From the NCBI GenBank assembly GCA_009602735.1, contig WELA01002258.1:731724-752061 (forward strand): a stretch of 20,338 nucleotides of DNA, read 5' to 3'. The notes beneath the pieces are model-generated. The model searched no databases and had not been told where the DNA came from. It saw nothing but the letters and a program-made list of their open reading frames with translations. Below, piece by piece: positions 1-9,960 of this stretch. Position numbers and translations under genes: made by a program. This stretch comes from Mesotaenium endlicherianum. Taxonomy: Eukaryota > Streptophyta > Zygnematophyceae > Zygnematales > Mesotaeniaceae. Every line of letters begins with the position of its first letter. The first letter of the stretch is position 1.

Positions 1-640
1 CCCCCCCCCCCCAGCACCATCAACAACACGTGCATGCATCCGGCCGCGCGCTCTTGATGAGGCACGCAGCCACGATGACAGGAGACTCCTGCTCATGCCG
101 TGCACGCAGTGCTCGCAAGCATGCATCCTTCTTGGATGTACTTCCAGGAGGGTGCTCATGGTGGCAAGTTCAAGAGCCCTCAAGTGCCACCGTGACCCCC
201 ATGCCACTCTCCCAACGATGACACCTGGCTCCGAGGACCTCCAGCTTCTCCTTTCTGCAGTCTAGGTGTGGCTGGACCACGCTGGACTACACCTGAGCAG
301 ATTGCATCAGCGGCAGAAACTTTGTCTGGCACGCTACGCTGCCCGAGTCTGTGAATGGGATGACACAGCTGGCAGCAGCAAGGCCCCATCCTTTCCTTTT
401 CCCACGCCCTGCTGCCTTTGAAGCATGCCTTTCCATCGCCGGCCACTCCTCCCCGTCATGCGATGCCTCTACGGCCATTGCAACGCAAAGAGTGAGGGGT
501 GCATGCAGCCCCACCCACTCACAGCAGCTGGCGCTCTCCGGGGCTAACTCCCTCTCAGAGCAGGCTCCACGCGTCGCAGCTGGTCCGGCAATTCAACCCT
601 CACAGGGTACCATCCCACGGTCAGGGGGAGATGGGCGTAC
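1..640. other. Host flank, no gene called
   Basis: The stretch starts with a run of 12 C and is GC-rich. Several short open frames exist on both strands, but none has a recognisable domain or plausible codon pattern. It may hold an intron or the next exon of the minus-strand malectin gene. I looked for the continuation of that domain on the minus strand and did not find it. Confidence 0.4.
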
Positions 641-870
641 CCAGAAGTAGCCAGGGGCAGCCACAGAGATGTTGTAGGAGCCCACGTAGTCCGTGGGGGC
701 CCACTCGCGGGTGGTGGCATACAGCAGGTTGTCCTGCAGCAGCAGCTGGGCTCCCGACGCCGTGCTGTTGGCTGGCAGGCCGCCGACATAGCTGCTGTCG
801 GCCGCCCACGTGCGGTTAAAGTGGTCGACGAAGGCGGGACCGCCGCAGTTGATGCGGACCACTTCGCCAT
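641..870 (-). CDS. Malectin-type domain exon (partial gene)
   Basis: The minus strand encodes about 76 residues opening with VRINCGGPAF. They continue with RTWAADSSYVGG and later LLYATTREW and YNISVAAPGYFWVR. The INCGG start, the W-x-x-D-x-x-Y-x-GG pattern and the later tyrosine-rich strand are the signature of the N-terminal half of a malectin or malectin-like domain, the extracellular carbohydrate-binding module of plant receptor-like kinases. A splice acceptor (tccag) sits just upstream of 870 on the minus strand, and a donor (gtacgc) lies immediately after 641. Between them the exon is open and ends on a codon boundary. The frame stays open to 593, so the 3' end could be slightly further. 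No signal peptide, transmembrane segment or kinase exon is visible. It is either one exon of a larger gene or an isolated fragment. The domain call is fairly secure; a receptor kinase is inference. Confidence 0.6.
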
Positions 871-3087
871 CTGGACGTCACCTCCAATGCAAAATGCACG
901 AACTGAGTGAAATGAGCGAACAGAGTTCTCGGCAGCATAATATCATTCTGGCAGCTGCTTTCAACCCCTGCCCAGTCAACGCTGCTCGACCAATCTCCAG
1001 AAATGCATATAAGTCTCCCTTCTACCTTTCCTTGCTTCCCCGTGATGACAAGCTTGACGACTGCGTGCGTCGGCAAACGCTTCCTGAAAAGCAGGCAGGC
1101 TGCTGCTCGTCGCTGCAAGCTGCTGTGGCGTGTGAGGACCCAGCACTCAATTGACATGCAGCGGAAGACAAGGAGGGGGAGGGGAGCATCTGTGCATGGG
1201 TTGACAGTGCACGCCACACGCAGCTTCCATTGCTGCCATAACCCGCCATACACAGCCTTGCAGTGTATTNATACACAGCCTTGCAGTGTATTTGAAACTC
1301 CTCATCAACTTCATCAATATACAGAGTTGCATCCAATCAGGCATTACCAAGCCTGATGAAAATGTCAGACTGATTCTAACCTATAGCACAGCCGCATAGC
1401 GACTATCTGCCCCTGCTCCCATACCAATACATAAGTTCACTACACGTTTCTTGTTCGACTTGTCGGGTACAAGTCCCTCCTGCGCTCCGCTAAGAACCGA
1501 AGCCACATGTTCTCCAGTCAACTCATTTCATCATTCAACTTGTTCAGTTTCTGTCGTGGCCCCTCTACTTGATGAAAGTATGTCGTCTATGCCCTTACCC
1601 TCTTTGACTCTACTCGCGTTTATATCAGAACGCATTCTATAAGTATAACTACTCCACAAGCCAGCATAGCAGCTAGCGTAGACACACGTGCTCGTTTGAA
1701 ATTCGTACTCATGTTCGGGTTATTCAAAATGCGCACGCTCAGTCACATAGATGGCAGGTACAGAAGGGTGGAGTCGCTGAAGGCACTTCAAGTAAAGAGC
1801 CAGTTCTGCTTCAACTTCAAACTCCCCTGCAGTTATGCAGCCAGTCGGGTACCGTAATACAGGCTTGCATATCTTGGGGAGGCAAACGTGCTTAAGAAGG
1901 AAAGCTTGCGAGAAGCTGAAACTAAATTCATTCCTGAGGCAATTCTCCTTGTTTCGCTATAAGAAAGTGCTTTTTTATTTCCCGTAGCCTGTGCTCGACT
2001 GTTCAATGCGAACTACGAGAGCCTTGATATCACTCACATGCATTCTCAGCACCCACGCGTTTACCTGAACTCTCGCCATTAACGGCTACAAGCAGGACGA
2101 TGAAAATCCAGTATAAGCATGCGAAGCGTCCGCGCTTCATAGGCCTCATGTTGGCAGATTACTTCATAGAATTTTCTTGTCAAGGCATCAATAGTAGAGG
2201 GGGCACGACTCTACGAGGCAAGGAGTTGAAACATAAGCTGACGAATGGCAATTTTCTGAATTTCACAATCGAGGATTGGAGCAGACTAGACCTGATGTCA
2301 ATCACTAATTGCAGGCGCGTGAAGGCCCGAGCTCTTGACGACGTAGCCGACTTCGGAACTTGTACACGTGAGGCGACAACAGAGAGAAGTGGGAGTAACC
2401 AGGCCTGACAGGGACAGGTAATTGGGTCGGACCCTTGAAATAGTCTCGAAAACGCCAAAGTTTGCAATTCGCTTGGACTCCCGGAGCGGCCACCAACCTC
2501 CGGAACAAACTTTTCTCGATTCGACCGGGAGACATTTTAACCGCAAATGTATCCGAGAGGCATCGTACCAAGATGGACGAGAAAATGCCAGAATGTGATG
2601 AAGCCCTGCCTGGCGTAATCATGCAACTATGAGAGCACACTGGACAGAAGTACTCGAGCATAAGCGTGTATGCAACAAACGACACTCATCGACACGATTT
2701 GTACGCCTCTGCAAATCTGTACCTTGAGATCACTTGAAAAGCTGACAATTTCGAGACTAAGCACGCGAGGTCACGGAATTTGAGAAGCAAATGACAAGAC
2801 GACAAGGTCCAGAAATATATAATCGAGGTGACGACAAACCAGGCGCTTGACTAACAGTTCGTCTTGACGTAGGGCATTGTCACATACAAGAATCAAGGCG
2901 GCAACCTCAGTCATTCATGAGTGCGACCGCGACGTGGACAAGGACCGCTGACAATTTTCACCGTAACCGCTTCTTGCCGTTAGACGCAACGTATCTAGTT
3001 CGAAACACTACTGCTCGGATTGGGCAAGAGCCTAAATAGAGTTATTTTCCTTTGAAGTGTCTTACATTATTTTGTTTGTCTTAGGGA
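871..3087. other. Intergenic or intronic flank, no gene called
   Basis: Apart from the assembly scar at 1248-1292, I see no coding domain, RNA gene or mobile-element ends here. The longest open frames (for example a 102-codon frame at 2100-2408 on the plus strand and its antisense partners) have no recognisable motif. I found no match by eye to the 304-bp LTR, although this is where the 5' LTR of the neighbouring element should be. Confidence 0.5.
1248..1292. repeat. 22-bp direct duplication flanking a single N
   Basis: The 22 bases at 1248-1269 are repeated exactly at 1271-1292, with only the N at 1270 between them. This is what two contig ends look like when they overlap but are joined by a one-base gap. 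It is probably an assembly scar, not biology. Confidence 0.7.
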
Positions 3088-3092
3088 CTCAT
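3088..3092. repeat. Left copy of putative target-site duplication (CTCAT)
   Basis: CTCAT lies immediately at the left edge of homology to the element's leader. The same five bases follow the last LTR at 14619-14623. The final T could belong to the element, so the duplication is 4 or 5 bp, the usual size for Ty3/gypsy integration. A chance match is possible but unlikely at both exact borders. Confidence 0.5.
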
Positions 3093-4274
3093 GTGGCGAC
3101 TATTATCCGTTTGACGGTGTCGCACGCGCAGCGCAAGCTACGGCCACCTAGTGCTGAAAGTCAACGTTGCCTCACCCACCACTTGACTGATTACATCGCA
3201 GTTACCGGTTATGGCGGCGTCAAGACCACTGGCAAGGGGTCAATGGCAAGGGGTCAATGCCAGTGTGCCCCACACCCAAGGATGGGGGAGGTTTTGACAA
3301 GACAGCCGCGAGGCTAGGAGCTGGGGATCAGCAATGAGCCGCCCAGCAAGTACCAGGTCAGGTACTGTGTGACTGGCAGATTAAGCCAGGTCATGGCTGC
3401 AATGCCAAGATAGGTTACGGCCGCCCGGTTGGGAAAACTTGAGCAAGCGGCATTTGCTTGCACGCCGCTCAGGAATTCTTAGCCATGAGCCAATTAGGCG
3501 TGACTGCCGGCTGAGAAGCTAAGCAGCCACGCGCGACAGTCACAAGGTGTGCATGCATGCTGAGTGACTACGAGTTTGAGTTGAGCAAGGCTGGGCAGAG
3601 GCGACATGCAGCTAAGTTGTGTGACTAAGCACGGCATTCTCGAAAGATGACGCTGTGTGGTGCCTGCGAAAGGCACGAATCTTGCCTGAGACATGTCATT
3701 CACTCTCACGCACCTTTGCCAAGAAGCAGAAGGAAAGAGAAGAAGGGCGCGAAAAAGAAGAAGGAGTTCCCAAGGCCATTGGAGGGCCAAAGCCCCACGC
3801 TTCTGACGACGCCGAAGATTCTTCTGTGTATCATAGATAAGTTAGGATTGTAGGAGTTCCCAAGAGGGAATCTCACGGTTGAAGAAGGAGAACTGCAGAA
3901 TAGAATTTGCTAGGAGATTAGCACAGAGTCAGCCGAACGCCACAAGTGTGTGTGTGAAGCAGCCTTAAAATGGTGAGTTGAGTGTTGATTTCCAAGTTCT
4001 CAGAAGTCGCATTCGCATCTCGAAGAGAGAGAGTAGTATTGACAGATAAAGCTCTCAGTGAAGAACTGAGTGAGCCCAGCCTGGCAGTGAAGAGCTGTTA
4101 AGGCGCGGTGTTAAGTGAAGAGCTTGACCCAGGGCAGCATAGACGTGGTTTCAGAGTTTTGTAAGCTGACTTGTGGAAGTTAAGCGAAAGCCCGAAGGGC
4201 AATTTTCTCAGAATCTGACGTTGCATGTCAAGCTGTTTAGAGTGTGATTTCTGCAAACTACAATTTGCTCACCT
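3092..4274 (+). other. Element leader (5' untranslated region), first copy
   Basis: This stretch is nearly identical to 13088-14255, where the same sequence follows an LTR, which identifies it as the region between LTR and gag. At 3094 TGGCGACTATTATCC has the TGG start expected of a tRNA primer-binding site, but the tRNA is not identified and the second copy reads TGTCGCG there. A 14-bp tandem duplication near 3230-3257 is present only in this copy. Short open frames, including a 68-codon one at 3647-3853, are lysine- and arginine-rich and not recognisable. The central 520 bp (3594-4113) match the second copy without a single difference. Confidence 0.75.
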
Positions 4275-6150
4275 ATGAACCCAAGAACCTTAAGGCATAA
4301 AGCCTATGTGGAAGTAAGAGACTTTCGTCCTACTTCTGAGAATATCAGTTCCGTGGTTCAGGTGAATAGAAATTCCCAAGCAAATTGGGGATTGAGGCCT
4401 GTGAGGGCTGCCGGTGCTCAACCTGGAAGGGGACCTGGAGAAATTCAACTGTACATGCAGTTGAGGAGTGGAAGACTCTACTACCCTGTGGAGCCTGCGA
4501 AAGTATCTGATTCAAGCCAAAGTCCACGAGAAAGTGAGACATCTGAGCACACGGATAACCTGTAGAGTGAGCAACCGTCGAGAGACGAGTCTCGCCATAC
4601 TGCCACAAACAGTGAGAATCCGTATAACGCGCGAGCTTTTGTACCCAATTCGGGCAGAGAGCACGACGTGTGGGATAAAGATAGTGAGTCTTGGTCACCA
4701 CTCGAAATGACTGGTGATGATAAGGATGAAAATCCTAAGTTCAAGCTGTCTACAAAGTGTTTTAGTGGACGAACCAGTGGAAATAGTCTCACTTTCGAAG
4801 AGTTTGATGAGATCTATTGGGCTGACTTCTTTGAGAAAATCCGAAAGGATTCTTCTTACACTCAGTCTATCGCTTTTATAAGCTTGGTTCAGTACTTGGA
4901 CAAGGATGCCTTGTTGCTGTATTGCCAATTTCGGAAGGATGAGAACCTTACTCAGAAATGGGCGTTTGACGAGCAAAAGAAGGCGAGAGATTTGAAAATC
5001 CAGAATGAGGCTGCGAAAGCCCGCCTGTCCGCTTTGTCATCAGGAAGAGCGATACCTGCTGCACCTGTTGAGAGCGTAAACTTAGCTGCACCAACACAAG
5101 AATTAACAGATGCCATGAAGCAACTCACCAAGGGTCAGCAGCGAGCGGCTACTCGAGATGATGATGCTGGATCTGTCATAGAATTGCGTAAAGTGTGTGC
5201 AGAATTGTCTGAAAAGATTGCTAATGCTCAGGAACGAGAAACACGCAGAGCTGCACCTTTTACAGGGCAGCATGGTGATAGTGCCACCACGGAAGCAGGC
5301 CATGCGCAAGCGTTGCCTAGTTGCCGTAGGGATATGGAGGCTGGAGATGACCAGTTAGACTCTTAGCACTGTCTGCGTCGTTTCTTTAAGTTGCTTGAAG
5401 CAAAATCCCCAGAGAATCGCAGTCTTAAAGTGCACCGTTATGTTCATTTTGTCCGTCAGAAGAACGACACAGTGATGGAGGTCAAATCCAGATTGGTAGA
5501 CCTTGCCAAGAAGGCAAGAATCTATGAGCCTAGGATTGTGGCTGACAAATTCTTATTATGTCTGGGTAAAGACACAGATCGGGAGGTCAGGCCGCACCTA
5601 TCTGCAAAACGCGGAATCGACTTGAACATCGACGAGGTTGCTGAAATAGCACGCAATGTCGAGGAAGGTAAAGTCTGGTACAAGGAGGCGTCCAGGACGC
5701 TTATGGCTCCTGAGAGAAGGGAGGAATCCTTTCAGCCTAAGGCCAATAGCTCTAATTTCCAGTTTAAAAAGAAGAGCGGGTCTTTCGATAAAATTTGCTA
5801 AGCACGCCAACACTGCTGAGACAGCAGAGGGCTGTTGGAATTGCGGGAAATCGGGACATCAGAAGAGAGATTGTCCGTACCCGGATGCTAAGCAATTGTT
5901 TGCTAGCAAGGCGCAAGTATGCGCACATTGCAGTAAAAAGGGACACTCAGAAGATGAGTGTTGGTCCAAGAACCCAAATCTGAAACCACCATGGGCTAAT
6001 GCTGCCACGAAAGAGGCGGATAAGGGTAAGAAAAGGGAGAAAGATAACTCTGGTAACCGGAAGGGTAACCAGAAGTATGATGCTATGAGTGCAGAGATTG
6101 CAGAGTTGAAAGCTAAATTTGCAAGACTAAATGTGCCTAATGTCTTATGA
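4275..6150 (+). pseudogene. gag: Gag (capsid-nucleocapsid) with two CCHC zinc knuckles, interrupted
   Basis: The reading starts at the ATG at 4275, which opens a frame that continues through stops at 4563 (TAG) and 5364 (TAG) to about 5785. A frameshift there leads into the nucleocapsid. The central part (roughly 4740-5800) is helical and charged, with a capsid-like stretch around 5430-5660 that includes VMEVKSRLVDLAKKARIY. The nucleocapsid has two perfect C-x2-C-x4-H-x4-C knuckles: CWNCGKSGHQKRDC at 5833-5874 and CAHCSKKGHSEDEC at 5920-5961. A lysine-rich tail ends at a TGA at 6148. Gag forms the particle and the knuckles bind the RNA. The same first 15 or so codons are repeated at 14258-14314, with GTG in place of the ATG. 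Identification rests on the knuckles and position; the N-terminal third is not recognisable. Confidence 0.8.
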
Positions 6151-6895
6151 TGCAGATGTGGCCGAAAAGACCATCTGCAAAGGCGAGAAGCTGACGCCTG
6201 AGAAGGCCGTGGCTGCAACGGCTGCGGAGCGCGCGGATCATGACCGTCTGGTTCCAAGGAATGCTGGGAAGCTTCCTTAGACCTTTCGGATCACTCTCGA
6301 TGAGAACGAGATTGCGCAGCTACAACAAGCCAAGCCTGGGCCACGCAAGACATTTAGTTTTTCGCTGGAAAAGCTAAAGGCTCTGGTGGAACACCGGATT
6401 CAGCACATTCCTTGTCTTTCACTCGCTGATCTGCGTCTTACATATCCTTTCACGATTGAGGAAGCCGGACAGCAGCTGGACCTAGCTAAGGAAGGCGCGA
6501 ACAGCGCTTCGCTGCCAACTAATTTCAGCACTGTGAGAGAGCAGAACAAGGATAGAGTTATGACGTTTAACAACTAGGCCGCTCCCAATATCCTATTGGA
6601 CACAGGCGCACAGCCAGTAATCTTGGGAAAGCGAGCTGTGAAAGCTCTGGGATTGACGGCAAGGGACCTGAAAGAAAGTTCTTTCCAGTTGAGGACTGCA
6701 TCTGGGCAAATTTCAAAGTCTTGTGGAATCACCCGCAAGCCTGTGGAAATCACAGTAAACTTGGGGAAACCTGAGGAAGCGTCACTGTTATAGAGTGTAC
6801 GGTGACAGAGTCAGAAAACTATGATGTTCTATTGGGGACAGAAGCTCTGATTCCCCTGGGTATGGTCATTGACCTGCGGAAGCAGAGGGTGACTT
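6149..6895 (+). pseudogene. Retroviral-type aspartic protease, interrupted
   Basis: The next frame encodes about 140 residues of unrecognised sequence with TAG stops at 6278 and 6575, then the protease core. LLDTGAQPVILG at about 6596-6631 holds the catalytic Asp-Thr-Gly (6599-6607), followed by a flap-like stretch. After a frameshift near 6785, ENYDVLLGTEALIPLG (about 6817-6864) matches the usual C-terminal strand and I-L/I-G helix of retropepsins. The enzyme cleaves the Gag-Pol polyprotein inside the particle and acts as a dimer. The domain is recognisable but cannot be made from this copy without bypassing the stops. Confidence 0.75.
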
Positions 6896-8230
6896 ACCAG
6901 TCGACAGATCGGCAGCCGACAGGAGAAATTCCTGTAAAAATGGTTTGCTCGGGAGAAGCAAACTACGGACTGCTAGACTGCTATGTGAATGACCAGTATC
7001 CAGACCATTATGACCTCATCATGCAACGCAAAGAGAAGATCTACACCAGCATCAACATGCCGACTCCCTTGGTTTGGCAACCTTGGATTATGGAGCAACT
7101 AGAAGCTGTGAGTAACAAGGACCGTGGCCCGCAAGAGCTGCTGCCTGTTCCTTATCTAGTTAAGAGTGTTGCCAATTTGATGCCTGGAGTAGACCCATTG
7201 CCGCAAGGCACTGTGAGGATGGAAGATCCTTTTCGCAGGAGAGGAGTAGTAATGCTGGAATTGTTCGCCGGACTTTGTACTGGAACCATCGCACTGATTC
7301 AGCGAGGTATCCGGGTATCCAAAGTGCCGTATGTGGACAATGATGAGAATGTTTTTACAGCTCTTGAGGAGGTCATGAGTCAGATGCGGCAAATGTACCA
7401 TTTCAAGGCATTGGTGCCCACTAGTGTGGTGCGTCTTGCTGAAGGAAACATTCTCGATGTGAAGTCTGAGGACCTGGATGGTTACAGGATTGACTGGATT
7501 TTTGCGAGAATCCCTTGTCAACCTTTCTCGCAAGCTGGGAACAGGAGGGGATTCAATGACCCGCGAGCACAACATTGGGGAAGGATGGTGAAGATCATCA
7601 GTATGCTGCGGGAACGCCAGCATCTCTACCCACAAGTGCTTGTGATTGAGAATGTACATCCAGGGATGGATTACAACCAGATGAAGCCAGGAGATCCATG
7701 GCTGGTCTTCGACTCCACCCTGGGTCATCATGTATTGATCAACGACGCCAGGCACGGAGGACTCTCACACCGGGCCCGACTATTCTGGACCAACGGCATG
7801 TCCATTGAAATCCTGAGGGAGATGGAGGAGATTACGCGGCGCACGCCAACGACAGTATCTGTGGGAGAAGCACTGATGGTGGAAACCAAGCCAGTGATCA
7901 GGAGGGATTCCTACCCACAGTACGTCGTCAACGAGCCAGGCCGGCCGAGGGTGGTGCTGCCCACCTTCACAGCATACTCAGGATCACGCGCTTTCGTGAA
8001 TGGAGTGGAGGACCAGGATTGGTCAAAGATGTGCACGATAGAGAAGCTCAGTGGAGAGAGCCGACAGCTGAAGAGAAGGGAAGGTGCCTGGGGGTACTCA
8101 ACTCCATTGCACAAGAAATTTTTGCAATGGTGGGACAGGACAACGCTGGGAAGATATTCGGCAATATGATTGGGCATCACTCCATGACAGGGTTGGTAGA
8201 GACGATTATGACTTGGCAACAGATGATGTT
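6896..8230 (+). CDS. DNA (cytosine-5) methyltransferase domain of Pol
   Basis: This part of Pol is open from 6802 to 8169 and then continues one frame over, starting near 8019. The cytosine-5 methyltransferase motifs are present in order. Motif I, the S-adenosylmethionine loop, is LELFAGLCTG from 7255. An acidic YVDNDE (motif II) follows. Motif IV is IPCQPFSQAG with the catalytic Cys at 7516-7518, motif VI is VIENV with its Glu at 7648-7650, and motif VIII is SHRARLF at 7765-7785. After the frameshift come a motif IX-like WREPTAEEKGR (about 8052) and a motif X-like GNMIG (8160). About 90 residues between VIII and IX would be the target-recognition part. The residue before the IPC is Arg-Ile, where the family usually has Gly-Pro or Gly-Phe. 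The key Cys, Glu and Arg residues are intact. Its place between protease and RT suggests it is released or carried with Pol in the particle. Transfer of methyl groups to the element's own DNA or to host DNA is inference. Confidence 0.88.
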
Positions 8231-9960
8231 CTCTGACAAGCCTATGCCCAGGCCGAGGCCGGTAACAATTGGAGTCCATGTGGTGCCAACCTCTGATCAG
8301 AGAGCTATCAGGGAAGCGTATCAGCAACAAAAAGAATATGCTGTTGAAAGAGACTTCGCTGAGGCTGACCAAGATGAAACACTCAGAGAAACCAGAGTGG
8401 TGGATCTGACCAGGTATCAAGACCTATTGACGCGAATTGACAATCGGATGGCGACTCTACGCGACCCTCTGGAAATAGAGCAATGGAGGCTGCAAGAAGA
8501 AGTAACCATGGAAGACCAAGCAACTGGTGCAGCAAACCCTTTGGTGAGCGCTGCAGTAAGCAAATCACAGGAGGTTCCAGCATCTGCAGAACGCTCCAGC
8601 CAAGTATTTAGGAGGATGTCGGAATGGGAAGAATATACCAGTTCTGAGTTACGAAACATGGCCCCAGACCAGGTCTTCGGGAGCCCATCCCCAGACGCGG
8701 TAACATCAAGATATGAAGAACGCCAGTGCAATATTGGCGAATGGGCCGAAGAACGCAGTCAGAATTCAGGAAATTCTGGAGGGTCTGGAAAGACCATTTG
8801 CCTGGAGGTGATTTTTGAAGAACACAAGAAGGAGACAGCCAAGAGATTGCCCGCCACACTTGCTCTGATGAGCCCAGGGCCAGAGGCCAAAGGGCAACCA
8901 CAAGACACAGTTGGCAACACAGCTGAGTCGATCACCAGGCAAATCATGGCGCAGTTGCTGGAAGCAGACGCCCCTCGACTCAAGGAAGAGAAAGTGGCGA
9001 AAGCAGCTCTCGCTCTACAGTCAGCCATCATCAACATGGCGAGGCTCAACACAGGAGGGGATGAAGAATTACCGCCTCCTAGAACAGAGAAGCCGGAGGA
9101 GGAAGAGGATGCAAAGATGCAAGGCCTCTCGGAGTTGGAGTCACCATCACTCAACAATGAAGGGGACATTAGGGAAGAAATTCCACGTTTTCCCACGCCA
9201 GAGTTGGATCTGCTTGACTTACAAGAGCTGAGGACAGACGACTGGGTGGCTGACCACCTGATGGGGCCAAGCCCGGCAGACCTTTATGAAGAATTAAGGT
9301 CGCCAACATCCAGTTTTCCTTTTGCCAGTCTTCCAGTGGTAGAATCCAAGTCAACCGCACAACCGCCGCAACGGCAGGAGGTGACTGCCTGCACTGCTAA
9401 TGTGGAGACAGCACAAGCAAAGCCCGAAAGTCGCGCAAGCAGACCAAGGAAGGTGGCCCGTGAGGGTAACGCATCTTTTAGGAGGATACTAAAGCAATAT
9501 TTCAAGCATAAGGGGAAGGCTCAGAGAGAGGGCGTTTCGCGAAGAACCACAGCTCCACCTCCTCCGCCTCTGCGGGATATTCTGCAGAGAGAGGGAGAGG
9601 ACGGTTTGGTTTGCAGGGTAATGGCATTGGGCATTAGTGTGCCGCCAGGCATGAACACGCCCTCGTTGCAACTATCAGATCTTAGGATACAGAGGTCGGA
9701 GGAGCCTGCTCCTATGATACCTGCAATCCCAGGATCGGAACTGATGGATCTGAGAAACACCATCAGCCGCTTGACCGCAGCAGATGATGCCTTTCTCGCA
9801 CAACTAGCGGCACCTCAAAGGCCGCAAACATTGGCGCAGGCATGGATGGTCACACCACCCGCAAGGGAGGAGTATGGCACGACCGTCGTCCGCATGGCTA
9901 TTATTGAGCGAGAATGGGGCTGGGCGATCAGCCCTAGGACAGATCCAGCAGGTTTTCCAA
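8231..9960 (+). CDS. Long acidic linker of Pol between methyltransferase and RT, function unknown
   Basis: The frame open from 8019 to 9998 continues for about 580 residues after the methyltransferase and matches no family I recognise. It is rich in Glu, Gln, Pro and Ser. A charged, coiled-coil-like part lies at about 8280-8510, an acidic tract with KPEEEEDAK near 9090-9115, and a run of LDLLDLQEL near 9207. A basic patch with RRILKQYFKHKGKAQ near 9480-9525 is followed by five or six prolines (about 9550). Most of it looks disordered. It may tether the methyltransferase to the RT, act as a substrate-binding or chromatin-binding arm, or be a poorly conserved spacer. It has no stop codon, unlike the rest of the element. 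A frameshift near 9960 joins it to RT. Confidence 0.6.

Noticed and set aside
816..1253. 145-codon open frame on the minus strand upstream of the malectin exon
   Set aside because: It overlaps the exon start in another frame and spans the acceptor. No signal peptide or domain is seen.
2100..2408. 102-codon open frame on the plus strand
   Set aside because: No motif, start context or homologue is recognised, and overlapping frames of similar length exist on the other strand.
3647..3853. 68-codon leader frame, repeated at 13630, as a gene
   Set aside because: The flanking 520 bp are equally identical between copies, so there is no coding-specific conservation. It is kept only as part of the leader finding.
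7156..7755. 199-codon open frame on the minus strand
   Set aside because: It is antisense to the methyltransferase, has no domain, and its composition mirrors the plus-strand gene.
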